Of a stretch of 64,000 nucleotides of DNA, positions 53,484-62,984 are shown piece after piece (position 1 is the stretch's first letter; every line of letters starts with the position of its first letter). Under the pieces are notes generated by a model. That model did no database searches and was not told the origin of the DNA. It saw nothing but the letters and a program-made list of their open reading frames with translations. Source of the DNA: Mucilaginibacter sp. L196 (GTDB lineage Bacteria > Bacteroidota > Bacteroidia > Sphingobacteriales > Sphingobacteriaceae); NCBI RefSeq assembly GCF_009765905.1, contig NZ_LMUO01000015.1, positions 808,927 to 872,926 on the forward strand, in the 5' to 3' direction. The translations under genes were made by a program, and so were the position numbers.

Positions 53484-55511
53484 ATGAGAAAAGTACCTTG
53501 CATCATCACTGCATTATTGCTGCTATTTGCCATAAATAATTTGAAGGGACAAACCCCGAAATTGACTTTAGATTTTAATAAATCAAATGTTGATGTTAGT
53601 CCTAAGCTTTATGGGCTAATGACGGAAGAGATCAATCATTCTTACGATGGCGGCCTATATGCTGAACTGATACGTAACCGCATTTTTAAAGATAATCCCA
53701 ATTCACCCGATGGGTGGTCCTTGGTGCTGGATCGTGGAGGCAAGGGGTCGATCGACTTAATTGGTGCAGATCCGTTAAATGTCCCCTGGGAGCAGTCCCG
53801 TAATTCAATTAATGATGCACTTACCACCTGCTTAAAACTAACGGTTTCCGGTGGGGATGGAAGGACTGGTTTGGCAAATGAAGGATTCTGGGGAATTCCG
53901 GTAAAACCTAATACAATTTATAAAGCATCTTTTTATGTAAAAACAGATACGATTGGTGCCCCATTGGTCGTGAGCATCGAAAGTAATGATGGAACTATCA
54001 CCTATGCCTCATCACAAGTTGTGTTAAGCAAAAAAGGTTGGACAAAATATGCAGTGCAATTAACCACTAATGGAGATGTAAAACCTACCTCATCGGCCCA
54101 TTTTGTAATTTCAACCAGCACAGTTGGGTCGTACTGGTTTAATCTGGTGTCTTTATTTCCACCAACTTATCATAACCGCCCTAATGGTAACCGTACTGAC
54201 CTGATGCAGTTGATGGCAGATATGAAACCTACGTTTTTAAGGTTCCCTGGGGGTAATTTCCTGGAAGGCGATTATTTCGGAAGCCGTTTTCCGTGGAAAA
54301 CTACTTTGGGGCCGCTTGAACAACGCCCCGGGCACCCGGGTTGTTGGGGTTACCGAGCCTCTGATGGATTGGGATTGCTTGAATTTTTGGAATGGTGCGA
54401 AGATTTAAAAATTGAACCATTGCTGGCGGTTTATGCAGGATATTCACTCCGTGGTGATCATGTTGAGCCGGGACCATTGCTGGAACCCTATGTTGCAGAC
54501 GCTTTAGACGAAATTGAATATGTTACAGGCCCCATTACCAGTAAGTGGGGGGCAAAACGTGCACAGGATGGGCATCCTGCGCCTTTTAAACTTACAGATA
54601 TTGAGATCGGCAATGAGGATTGGTTTGACAAGTCGCTGAGTTATGATGGCCGTTTTAATCAATTCCGGACGGCAATTAATCAGAAATATCCACAGCTGAG
54701 ATGCATTTCAACTATTGCAGATTTTGACAGGGGAAAGGTTGTGAGTTCAAAACCCGAAATGGTTGATGAGCACTACTATCGTACGGCCTGGGAAATGGAA
54801 GAAGATGCCGGTCACTATGATCGCTATAATCGCTTAACCAGTCCAAAGGTGTTTGTAGGTGAATGGGCCACCCGTGAAGGCGCGCCGACTACGAATATGA
54901 ATGCAGCCCTAGGCGATGCAGCATGGATGACGGGAATGGAGCGAAATGCTGATATAGTTCAACGGTCATGCTATGCCCCGCTTTTTGTAAATATAAACCC
55001 GAAAACGGATCATAGTCCGAGAGCCTGGCAGTGGGACTCAGATTTGATCGGATATAATGCCATCAATAGCTTTGGCTCCCCTTCTTATTATGCACAAAAA
55101 ATGTTTAATAATTATTTGGGTAACAAGATAGTATCGGTTATTGGTGAATATATACCAACTCAAATGCGGAATCCCAACAAGAAGGAAATTGCAGCCGGTA
55201 CTTTGCCAAAGGCCATTCCCGCATTATTTTATGTTGCTACCAGGGACACTAAAAGAAATAAGATTTTTTTGAAAGTAGTAAATACTTCAGGAACACTGCA
55301 ACCGGTTACAATAATCCTTAATGGTCCAATTAGGGTTACAGGTAATGGCACGCTGGTAGTTTTAAAAGGTAACGGACCTGACGATACCAACTCTATTGAT
55401 AACCCTAAAAACATAGTGCCGGTTACTACAAATATTTCAGGTATCAAAAAAGAATTTATTAGGAGTTTTGCACCTTATTCTGTCAATGTAATTGAATTGA
55501 ACACATATTAA
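53484..55511 (+). CDS. Alpha-L-arabinofuranosidase, GH51
   Basis: 675 residues with signal peptide 1-22 (LKGQ). Residues about 25-235 include YGLMTEEINHSYDGGLYAEL and a carbohydrate-binding-like beta-sandwich (AHFVISTSTVGSYWFNLVSL); the catalytic (beta/alpha)8 domain follows with FLRFPGGNFLEGDYFGSRFP, acid/base Glu in IEIGNEDWF, VDEHYYRTAWEM and nucleophile Glu in VFVGEWATREGAP; then a C-terminal beta-sandwich. Releases L-arabinose from arabinoxylan, arabinan or arabinogalactan side chains. First gene of the CAZyme island; the GH31 gene starts 11 bases later, probably co-transcribed. Confidence 0.92.
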   Translation: MRKVPCIITALLLLFAINNLKGQTPKLTLDFNKSNVDVSPKLYGLMTEEINHSYDGGLYAELIRNRIFKDNPNSPDGWSLVLDRGGKGSIDLIGADPLNVPWEQSRNSINDALTTCLKLTVSGGDGRTGLANEGFWGIPVKPNTIYKASFYVKTDTIGAPLVVSIESNDGTITYASSQVVLSKKGWTKYAVQLTTNGDVKPTSSAHFVISTSTVGSYWFNLVSLFPPTYHNRPNGNRTDLMQLMADMKPTFLRFPGGNFLEGDYFGSRFPWKTTLGPLEQRPGHPGCWGYRASDGLGLLEFLEWCEDLKIEPLLAVYAGYSLRGDHVEPGPLLEPYVADALDEIEYVTGPITSKWGAKRAQDGHPAPFKLTDIEIGNEDWFDKSLSYDGRFNQFRTAINQKYPQLRCISTIADFDRGKVVSSKPEMVDEHYYRTAWEMEEDAGHYDRYNRLTSPKVFVGEWATREGAPTTNMNAALGDAAWMTGMERNADIVQRSCYAPLFVNINPKTDHSPRAWQWDSDLIGYNAINSFGSPSYYAQKMFNNYLGNKIVSVIGEYIPTQMRNPNKKEIAAGTLPKAIPALFYVATRDTKRNKIFLKVVNTSGTLQPVTIILNGPIRVTGNGTLVVLKGNGPDDTNSIDNPKNIVPVTTNISGIKKEFIRSFAPYSVNVIELNTY

Positions 55512-55522
55512 AGTTGATAAAA

Positions 55523-57853
55523 ATGAATTATAGAATTAGCCTTTGCATTCTGATTGTTTTCTCCTTTGCGGGAAATGTGCTGGCCCAATCATACCAGCGT
55601 ACAGACCTCGGTGTTAAAGCCAATATTCAATCTATGGATGTTGAGGTACAGTTTTTTTCTCCTGATATAGTTCGGATACTTAAACAACCGGAAGGAACTG
55701 TATTGAAGAAAGAAAGTCTTTCCGTTATTAAAAAGCCGCAGAACACTCGTTTGGATATTAGCGATCAGGATAATATCGTTACCATAAAAAGCGAATCAAT
55801 TCAAGCTAAACTTAATTTAAAGACAGGCAGTATTAGTTTCGCGACAATAAGCGGTGTGTCATTATTTACCGAGAAAGATTACGGTACACAGTTTACACCG
55901 GTTAAGGATGCCGACAAAGCGACTTATAGTGTGAGGCAGGCTTTTTTATTGGATAAGGACGAAGTTATATACGGACTTGGTCAGCAACAAAATGGCAAAC
56001 TTAATCAACGCGGTCAAAAGATATACCTACGCCAGGAAAACATGAAGGTTTGTATTCCGTTCTTTAATTCCGTAAAAGGATACGGTGTTTTCTGGGATAA
56101 CTATTCACCAACCACATTCACTGATAATATTCAGGAAACCTCATTTGACTCTGAAGTCGGCGATTGTTCCGATTATTATTTTATGTATGGCCCGGGTGCT
56201 GATGGTGTTGTAGCCCGGATGCGCGATCTTACCGGCCAGGCACCTATGATGCCGTTATGGGTTTATGGCTTCATTCAATCCAGGGAGCGCTATAAAACGC
56301 AATATCAACTTGTGGATGTAGTCAAAAAATATCGTGCACTTAAGGTACCGCTCGATGGCATTGTTCAGGATTGGCAATACTGGGGTAAAGATGACAATTG
56401 GAATGCTATGAGTTTTGATCCTTCTACTTACCCTAAACCGCAATTAATGGTCGATAGTGTGCATCAGCTAAAAGCGCACTTGTTTATTGTTTCGTGGCCC
56501 GGTTTTGCCCCTAAAACGCCGCAATATCAGGAGTTTAAACAGAAAAATATGCTCATTAATTTTGATACCTGGCCGCCGGGCGCAAATACCAAACCTTACG
56601 ATGTATATAATCCTGAAGCCAGGGATATTTACTGGCGTTTTCTTAACAAAGGCATTTTTTCATTGGGAATTGATGCATGGTGGTTGGATTCTACCGAACC
56701 GGATCATATTAACGTTAAAGAAGCAGATTTTGACCAGCCGACCTACCTGGGTACTTTTCGAAGCGTTGAAAATGCCTTTCCATTGGAACACACCAAAGGG
56801 GTGTATGAACATCAGCGCCAAACTACTAATTCAAAACGGGTGATCCTGCTTACCCGGTCGGCATTTGCTGGTCAGCAACGCTATAGCGCAAATACATGGA
56901 GCGGTGATGTAGGGTCTTCCTGGCCTACTTTAAAGAAACAAATACCCGCGGCGGTGAATTTCTCGCTTACTGGGCTTCCTTATTGGAATGGCGATATCGG
57001 AGGCTTTTTTGCAGGCGCTTTCGTGAATGGTGGCGGCGCAAAGAATCCTGACTTTCAGGAATTGTATGTGCGGTGGATGCAATTTGCAACTTTTACGCCA
57101 ATGATGCGCTCACATGGAACAGATATTCCACGCGAAATTTACCAGTTTGGTAAACGTGGTGACTGGGCATTTGATGTACAGGAAAAATTTATAAACCTGC
57201 GCTATCATTTATTGCCGTATTTATATGCAACCGCCTGGAATGTAACCCATAATTCCGGCTCCATTATCCGGTCTTTATATTCCGAATTCGGGCAGGATAA
57301 GCAGGGTTATGAAAATAACAGTGAGTTTATGTTCGGCAAATCATTCCTGGTTATACCGGTTACTGAAAAAGGTGTTAAAAGCCAAAGCATTTATCTACCT
57401 GCCGGTACGCAATGGTTCGATTTCTGGACCGGGGATGTTACCAGCGGAGGTAAAAACATTGAAAGAGCCACACCTATTGACATCATGCCGCTTTATGTAC
57501 AAGCGGGATCGATCATTCCATGGGGGCCGAAGGTTCAGTATGCCACTGAAAAGAAATGGGATCACCTAACGATACGTATTTATCCTGGTGCCAACGGTAA
57601 ATTCACGTTGTACGAAGATCAAAATGACAATTACAATTATGAAAAAGGCCAGTATGCTACGATAGATTTTACTTGGAACGATAAAGCTAGAACATTAACC
57701 ATTAATGATCAGCAAGGCGCATTTACAGGTATGATTAAAAAAAGAACATTTGATCTTGTTCTGGTCGGCCCGGGCCACGGTAGCGGTTTAGATACGGGCA
57801 CACCCGATAAAATCATTAGCTATGAAGGAAAGATTAAAATTGTACAGCTATAA
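55523..57853 (+). CDS. GH31 glycosidase (alpha-xylosidase/alpha-glucosidase type)
   Basis: 776 residues from the ATG at 55523; a TTG at 55514 is less likely. Signal peptide about 1-22 (VLAQ). Domain order N-terminal beta-sandwich (25-210), (beta/alpha)8 barrel with LDGIVQDWQYWG, nucleophile Asp in GIDAWWLDSTEPD and acid/base Asp in ANTWSGDVGSSW, then proximal and distal C-terminal beta-domains with a DUF5110-like end. WWLDSTEPD and the insertion pattern favour alpha-xylosidase-like over alpha-glucosidase activity, but this is inference. Works with GH51 on hemicellulose. Confidence 0.9.
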   Translation: MNYRISLCILIVFSFAGNVLAQSYQRTDLGVKANIQSMDVEVQFFSPDIVRILKQPEGTVLKKESLSVIKKPQNTRLDISDQDNIVTIKSESIQAKLNLKTGSISFATISGVSLFTEKDYGTQFTPVKDADKATYSVRQAFLLDKDEVIYGLGQQQNGKLNQRGQKIYLRQENMKVCIPFFNSVKGYGVFWDNYSPTTFTDNIQETSFDSEVGDCSDYYFMYGPGADGVVARMRDLTGQAPMMPLWVYGFIQSRERYKTQYQLVDVVKKYRALKVPLDGIVQDWQYWGKDDNWNAMSFDPSTYPKPQLMVDSVHQLKAHLFIVSWPGFAPKTPQYQEFKQKNMLINFDTWPPGANTKPYDVYNPEARDIYWRFLNKGIFSLGIDAWWLDSTEPDHINVKEADFDQPTYLGTFRSVENAFPLEHTKGVYEHQRQTTNSKRVILLTRSAFAGQQRYSANTWSGDVGSSWPTLKKQIPAAVNFSLTGLPYWNGDIGGFFAGAFVNGGGAKNPDFQELYVRWMQFATFTPMMRSHGTDIPREIYQFGKRGDWAFDVQEKFINLRYHLLPYLYATAWNVTHNSGSIIRSLYSEFGQDKQGYENNSEFMFGKSFLVIPVTEKGVKSQSIYLPAGTQWFDFWTGDVTSGGKNIERATPIDIMPLYVQAGSIIPWGPKVQYATEKKWDHLTIRIYPGANGKFTLYEDQNDNYNYEKGQYATIDFTWNDKARTLTINDQQGAFTGMIKKRTFDLVLVGPGHGSGLDTGTPDKIISYEGKIKIVQL

Positions 57854-58005
57854 TCATTTCTCCGATGCTCCGACATCCGCGCATTAAAGAGATTTATACA
57901 AAATAAGATACAATGAAGCCACGCTTCATTAAACATAAGGTTTAGTTGCTGTAATCAGACAGTAACAATAATGAAACGTTAAAATCCTCCCCCTGATTTG
58001 ACTTT

Positions 58006-58023
58006 ATGCCCCCCCATGTGCTT
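58006..58023 (+). promoter_or_regulatory. C-run motif upstream of GH43
   Basis: ATGCCCCCCCATGTGCTT, 51 bases before the GH43 ATG. Similar motifs precede the GH28-like (61151) and GH97 (62756) genes and, on the other strand, GH29 (61038-61043). Confidence 0.4.
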
Positions 58024-58073
58024 GAGTTATTTTCTATTAATTAGCAACTAAATCAAATTAGTTTTAATCATAA

Positions 58074-59111
58074 ATGAAATTTTCATCAAAAATCAAGGGG
58101 GCTGTAATTTTTCTTGTAATTCTGGCCTCCAACTCAAGCTTTGGTCAATCAAAAAATGATACCATAAAGCCAACCGAAGTATGGCCCGATGAGCAGGGTA
58201 ATCACATACAAGCGCATGGTGGAGGTATAATAAAAGTTGGGAGCAGCTATTATTGGTATGGCGAGGAACGTAGAAAAGGGTTAGACACCAATTATCGTTA
58301 TGTAAGTTGTTATACATCCAAGGATCTGGTTAACTGGGTATTTAAAAATGATATTCAAATATCCAGGCCGGATTCTGTATTAGTACATTGGGTGGTTGAG
58401 CGCCCTAAAGTATATTACAACAAACAAACAAAAAAGTATGTAATGTATATGCATGTTGACGGGGAGGTAAAAGACCCTGTAACCGGAAAAATTGCCAGTG
58501 GTTATGCTTATGCCAGGGTTGGCGTAGAAACCAGCGATAAACCCACCGGTCCCTTTAAGTTTATCCATACCTTTCGTCCCCTTGGTCACGAGAGCCGGGA
58601 TATTGGACAGTTTATTGATGACGACGGCACCCCTTACCTGGTTTTTGAAGACCGGCCTTTTGGTTTTAGAATCGCAAGACTATCTGAAGATTATTTGACT
58701 GTTGAAAAAGAAATGAGTCTTATCCCGGCGCATATGGAGGGCGGTGCTATTGTTCATTATAAGGGCCTTTATTATGCCATAGGTTCGGCGTTAACAGGCT
58801 GGACAGCCAACCCTAATAAATATGCCACCGCGACTTCGTTATCTGGCCCCTGGAGTGATTTTAAGGATATTGCACCACCCGAGACAAATACGTACGGCGC
58901 ACAATCAACCATGCTGATAAAAGTAGTAGGCACCAAGCAAACCACGGTGATTTTTATGGGTGATATATGGAAACCCAAAACACAGTGGGACTCCCGTTAT
59001 CTGTGGATGCCTTTAGAGATTGGTGATGGTAAGATATGGCTTCCTAAACCACAACCATGGGCCTTAAATATTAAGACAGGCGAAGCCAGAATAATTGCAG
59101 ACGACAAATAG
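58074..59111 (+). CDS. Family 43-like glycoside hydrolase (exo-beta-1,3-galactanase-like)
   Basis: 345 residues with signal peptide about 1-24 (SSFGQ). Five-bladed propeller: IQAHGGGIIKVGSSYYWYGE, WVVERPKVYYNKQTKKYVMY, ESRDIGQFIDDDGTPYLVFE and HMEGGAIVHYKGLYYAIGS. The AHGGG-YYWYGE and HMEGG blocks resemble the GH43 subfamily that includes exo-beta-1,3-galactanases acting on arabinogalactan, but I could not place the subfamily with certainty. Probably frees galactose from arabinogalactan, which would suit the arabinosidase nearby. No trailing domain. Confidence 0.75.
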   Translation: MKFSSKIKGAVIFLVILASNSSFGQSKNDTIKPTEVWPDEQGNHIQAHGGGIIKVGSSYYWYGEERRKGLDTNYRYVSCYTSKDLVNWVFKNDIQISRPDSVLVHWVVERPKVYYNKQTKKYVMYMHVDGEVKDPVTGKIASGYAYARVGVETSDKPTGPFKFIHTFRPLGHESRDIGQFIDDDGTPYLVFEDRPFGFRIARLSEDYLTVEKEMSLIPAHMEGGAIVHYKGLYYAIGSALTGWTANPNKYATATSLSGPWSDFKDIAPPETNTYGAQSTMLIKVVGTKQTTVIFMGDIWKPKTQWDSRYLWMPLEIGDGKIWLPKPQPWALNIKTGEARIIADDK

Positions 59112-59214
59112 CAAATTTGCATGAAGCCTCTGATAGAAAGATTTTCCTAATTGTGCGCGTATCGAGATAAGTAAAGCGGTTTTTCGTTGACTGATACTGT
59201 TCGTTGTTACTGCT

Positions 59215-59259
59215 AAAAACGGATTGCATTTTGGGCTAACGCAAATGCAATCCGTTTTT
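59215..59259. terminator. Bidirectional terminator hairpin between GH43 and GH29
   Basis: AAAAACGGATTGCATT (59215-59230) pairs perfectly with AATGCAATCCGTTTTT (59244-59259) around a 13-base loop. The A-run on one side and T-run on the other fit a terminator for both convergent genes. Confidence 0.8.
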
Positions 59260-59348
59260 AGATCATATTGTTAGGCATCCTTAATTTTAATATCGCGCGC
59301 AGGCGAGACTCTCCCACTACGCATGAAGAGGTTGGGTTGCATGATCTT

Positions 59349-60695
59349 TTATTCTTTTATCCTTAAAGCTATTGTAGTTACGGCCGGGTCTAACCGTGCG
59401 GTGTCTATTGTAAGTTTAACGCCGTTCTTTCCCTGCTGAAATTTTACTTTTTTATCAGCTAAAATGCGGCAGGATAATATTTGCTGACTAATAGGTGGTA
59501 AGTCCAGTTCCAGTGATACTTTAGATGACTTGATCAGGTGAATATAAATCATATTGCCCTTATGTGTACTCCCGTAAAGACTGTCTACAGGCTCGAATGG
59601 GCCGGGCCGCGTTCCGTAAATGCTTTTGCCATTCTTATTTAGCCATTCGCCAACTTCTTTTAAACGCAATACGTGGCTCGCGGGAATAATACCATCTTGA
59701 TCAGGGCCTACATTCAGCAGCATATTACCGCCCCTGTCCACTACATTTACCAGCATTTGAATTATACTGCTGCGCGACATGAGATGCTGAGCTTTATTAT
59801 ATCCCCAACTGGCACCATTAAGGTTCAGACATTTTTCCCATGGAAAATTTAAAATGGGGCCTTTTACTTCAGCACTTCCCTCGTTAACCTGGAAGTCACC
59901 AAACATCCCTGACCGGGGATTGATGACAATATCAGGCTGATATTGCCGCACCATGGTATTTAATTTTAATGGTTCCCAAAACCATGCGGCATCAGCATCG
60001 GTACCTTTATGTGAAAGCCATCCTCCATCGTACCACAAAATATCAACTTTGCCATAGTTTTTCATTAATTCTTCTACCTGTCCATAGGCCTGCTGTTTCA
60101 TAAGAGCGGCATTTTCAGGTTGTCCCTTCGGGTCAAAATAGCCTGGAAAACGCCAATCCATCGGTGAATAGTAAATGCCTACCTTCAGGCCTGCTTTGCG
60201 GCAAGCTGCTGTATATTGCGCAACAAAATCTGCATGCGCTGCAGTTTCCATACTATTAAAATGATGATAACTTGAAGGGCTGTTCCACATGGCAAAACCA
60301 TCATGGTGCCTGGCGACCATCACCATGTATTTCATCCCGGCAGTTTTAGCAATTGCGGCCCATTGATCTGCATTAAATAATTTCGGATGAAACTGATCAG
60401 CTAGTTTAGCATACTCTTCAGCGGGGATTTTCTGATTAAACATGGTCCACTCACCAGTTGCCAGTATAGCATATAGCCCCCAATGGATAAACATCCCAAA
60501 TTTAGCGTCTTCCCACCATTGCATTTTTTCTGCCGGTAAATTAAGTCCGGGGCCGGTTACACCCTTAATTCCGCCTTTAAATGCAGAATTGCTTTTTTCC
60601 ATTGATTTTAATTCGTCCTTACCCAATTGCTGAGCGTATATGGATGTAGAGAACATGGAAATAAATAAAAAAAGAATAATCTTGGTTTTGAACAT
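59349..60695 (-). CDS. Alpha-L-fucosidase, GH29
   Basis: 448 residues with signal peptide about 1-21 (IYAQ). Catalytic barrel: WWEDAKFGMFIHWGLYAILA, MKYMVMVARHHDGFAMWNSP, VGIYYSPMDWRFPG, and nucleophile Asp in VDILWYDGGW. The residue pattern after the nucleophile (DIVINPRSGMFGDFQVNEG) is that of the longer GH29 subfamily. Releases terminal L-fucose, for example from xyloglucan, arabinogalactan or pectin side chains. Opposite strand to the rest of the island, with its own promoter region. Confidence 0.92.
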   Translation of the reverse strand: MFKTKIILFLFISMFSTSIYAQQLGKDELKSMEKSNSAFKGGIKGVTGPGLNLPAEKMQWWEDAKFGMFIHWGLYAILATGEWTMFNQKIPAEEYAKLADQFHPKLFNADQWAAIAKTAGMKYMVMVARHHDGFAMWNSPSSYHHFNSMETAAHADFVAQYTAACRKAGLKVGIYYSPMDWRFPGYFDPKGQPENAALMKQQAYGQVEELMKNYGKVDILWYDGGWLSHKGTDADAAWFWEPLKLNTMVRQYQPDIVINPRSGMFGDFQVNEGSAEVKGPILNFPWEKCLNLNGASWGYNKAQHLMSRSSIIQMLVNVVDRGGNMLLNVGPDQDGIIPASHVLRLKEVGEWLNKNGKSIYGTRPGPFEPVDSLYGSTHKGNMIYIHLIKSSKVSLELDLPPISQQILSCRILADKKVKFQQGKNGVKLTIDTARLDPAVTTIALRIKE

Positions 60696-60835
60696 ATGCG
60701 TTGATTTATCAATTAAATTCTAATAATTACCAGCTGCGTTGGCTGATTATTTTACTGTCACCATAATTTAAGGCAACAATTATATGGTTTATGCGATCGG
60801 GATTTGAATAGCTATCCTCTTGTATTAATAAAATA

Positions 60836-60870
60836 TGGCCCCCGCCAATTGAGAGTTGGCAAAGGGGCCA
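60836..60870. promoter_or_regulatory. Hairpin in the GH29/GH28 divergent region
   Basis: TGGCCCC-GCCAA...TTGGC-AAA-GGGGCCA: two stacked stems with a small bulge, no T-tract on the plus strand. Possible operator or mRNA leader structure of GH29. Confidence 0.4.
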
Positions 60871-61148
60871 TTACCAATTATAAGGGGGATCGTTATGAAA
60901 TTAATATCGTCATCAGGTTATAATGTTATATCCGCTTTTATCGCCATTTAATCTCAGGATGATTTGATCCTGAATTTTGCTGTAAAGAAACAGCTCATTT
61001 ATTAGGTCCTAAATTAGAGCATAGGTATGAATATGAAGGGGGGCTATTCGTTCAAACAACGGGGACAATAACCTCAAATAGTCAAAAAATATGCTAGTTT
61101 ATTCTTCAGGCTGGATTTTATTATAATTAACCCCTTTGTTTAACCCGA

Positions 61149-61187
61149 TACCCCCCCTTGTGCTAAAGCGCGTTCAATTATTTTCGG
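61149..61187 (+). promoter_or_regulatory. C-run motif upstream of GH28-like gene
   Basis: CCCCCCCTTGTGCTAAAG followed by CGTTCAATTATTTTC. The 11-mer GTTCAATTATT recurs after the C-run upstream of GH97 (62763-62774). Confidence 0.4.
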
Positions 61188-61273
61188 GGCGGAATAATTT
61201 TAAGAGAATGCATCATTCGTGTATCATCCTGAAATTAATCATCAAAGCTTAACCCATTTATAGTTTTCTAATC

Positions 61274-62710
61274 ATGAAGAGTATTGTACTTTTTATTTTA
61301 ATTTCTCTGAATTTTTCTACTAATATTTTTGCGCAACTAATAACCTACAAAGCCCCCGAAGGCATGGCTTTAAATAACGACTTTTCTGTTAAAGTGAGAC
61401 AGCATGGTGAAGATTGGCATCCTCTTTCGATCTACCTGGCCAAAGTTGCCGGCAATGTAGGGGGTGACGGCAGGATGCATAGCGAAAATACTTCATTTTG
61501 TTATTTTGACTTTTCAGGAGTAGTTGAAGTTGCAGTAACCTATAATAAAGGAGTAGTGAAACATGCCAGGATAAGGCCACTTGCGGGCACCAACTCTGTA
61601 AAAATAAACGGCAATGTTATTTCATTCAGATTAACTGACCCACGAAATCTTTCTGTAGAAGTGAATGGCGATATTTTTCATAACCTGCAGTTATTTGCAA
61701 ATAGTTTGGAACGTTACCATGTTAAGCCCCTAGATACCAATGTAATGTATTTCGGCCCCGGCATACACCAAATAGATACCATAAATCTCACATCCAATAA
61801 AACTGTGTACATAGCTGGCGGGGCTGTATTAAGAGGGAGTTTCAAAATATATCATGCAAATAATGTAAAAATTATTGGGCATGGAATAATCGAGCATTCA
61901 TCGATGGCGGTAGAAATCAGTTATAGTAAAAACATAACTATTGACGGACCAATTATACTAAATCCGAGGCATTATACAACAACAATAGGTCAATCAGACA
62001 GCATTACCGTAAAAAATATAAAGTCTTTTAGCAGTGAGGCATGGGGGGATGGCATCGATATTTTTTGCAGTTCTCACGTAACACTTGAAAATTTATTTAT
62101 GCGAAATTCTGATGACTGCATAGCAATATATGGGCATCGTTGGAAATGGTTTGGTAATACAAAGGATATAACTGTATCAAATGCTATCCTTTGGGCTGAT
62201 ATTGCTCATCCCATACTTATTGGCACACATGGCGACCCGCCACATCCGGATACATTAGGAGATATGAAGTTTACTAATATTGATATTCTGGAACAAAATG
62301 AAAACCAGATCGACTACCAGGGCTGCATCGCCTTAAACGCGGGGGATAACAATTTGATCAGCGATATTCGCTTTGAGAATATTAGGATAGATGATTTTAA
62401 AAAGGGGCAGTTCGTAAATCTTCGTGTGCTGTATAACCGCAAATACAATACATCCCCCGGTAGAGGAATTGAGAATATTTATTTAAAAAATGTTACTTAC
62501 ACCGGCTATCATGCCAATACTGCAATAATTGCGGGCTATGACGACAGTCGTAAAATTAAGAACATAGTATTTGAAAATCTTACTTTAAATGGGAAAGTAA
62601 TTTCAGACGATATGCCGAATAAACCCGGTTTTTATAAAACCACTGATATGGCCAACATTTTTGAAGGTGAACATGTAGAAGGGCTTCGTTTCATTTCAAC
62701 AAGGAAGTAA
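61274..62710 (+). CDS. Right-handed beta-helix glycosidase, GH28-like (polygalacturonase family-like)
   Basis: 478 residues with signal peptide about 1-21 (IFAQ). N-terminal beta-sandwich (about 22-150), then parallel beta-helix from about 160: NVKIIGHGIIEHSSMAVEIS and repeats, with the catalytic block AWGDGIDIFCSSHVTLENLF and RNSDDCIAIYGHR supplying the Asp trio (NTD/GDD equivalents in GH28). The later His is in GTHGDPPHPDT. GH28 is the best fit, though GH49-type relatives share the N-terminal sandwich. Probably cuts galacturonan or similar backbone linkages of pectin. Confidence 0.75.
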   Translation: MKSIVLFILISLNFSTNIFAQLITYKAPEGMALNNDFSVKVRQHGEDWHPLSIYLAKVAGNVGGDGRMHSENTSFCYFDFSGVVEVAVTYNKGVVKHARIRPLAGTNSVKINGNVISFRLTDPRNLSVEVNGDIFHNLQLFANSLERYHVKPLDTNVMYFGPGIHQIDTINLTSNKTVYIAGGAVLRGSFKIYHANNVKIIGHGIIEHSSMAVEISYSKNITIDGPIILNPRHYTTTIGQSDSITVKNIKSFSSEAWGDGIDIFCSSHVTLENLFMRNSDDCIAIYGHRWKWFGNTKDITVSNAILWADIAHPILIGTHGDPPHPDTLGDMKFTNIDILEQNENQIDYQGCIALNAGDNNLISDIRFENIRIDDFKKGQFVNLRVLYNRKYNTSPGRGIENIYLKNVTYTGYHANTAIIAGYDDSRKIKNIVFENLTLNGKVISDDMPNKPGFYKTTDMANIFEGEHVEGLRFISTRK

Positions 62711-62755
62711 TCTATTTTAGTTCTGTTTAAATCACCCTGCTGTTTGACCTATTAA

Positions 62756-62774
62756 CCCCCTCTGTTCAATTATT
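62756..62774 (+). promoter_or_regulatory. C-run motif upstream of GH97
   Basis: CCCCCTCTGTTCAATTATT, about 210 bases before the GH97 ATG; shares GTTCAATTATT with the GH28-like upstream site. Confidence 0.35.
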
Positions 62775-62984
62775 CTTTACTCTACTTTCGGCATCTAATT
62801 ATAACACTGCGCAAATGTAGTCCGTCATTTTTGGGTATCATCTTATAATTTTTGGTTGGGATGTAGCATGCTATGCTATAGCATAGGTAGCCAACTGATT
62901 CTGAAGAGTTTTATCAGAATGATGGATCCAGTTTCATTATTGCGTTAGCTGGTGATAGTTATAAACCTGTTAGTATTAATAAAT

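Larger units (their letters stand above)
60696..61273. other. Divergent regulatory region between GH29 and GH28-like genes
   Basis: Non-coding. Contains a hairpin (60836-60870), a G-run motif facing GH29 (61038-61043) and a C-run motif facing the GH28-like gene (61149-61170). Confidence 0.6.
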
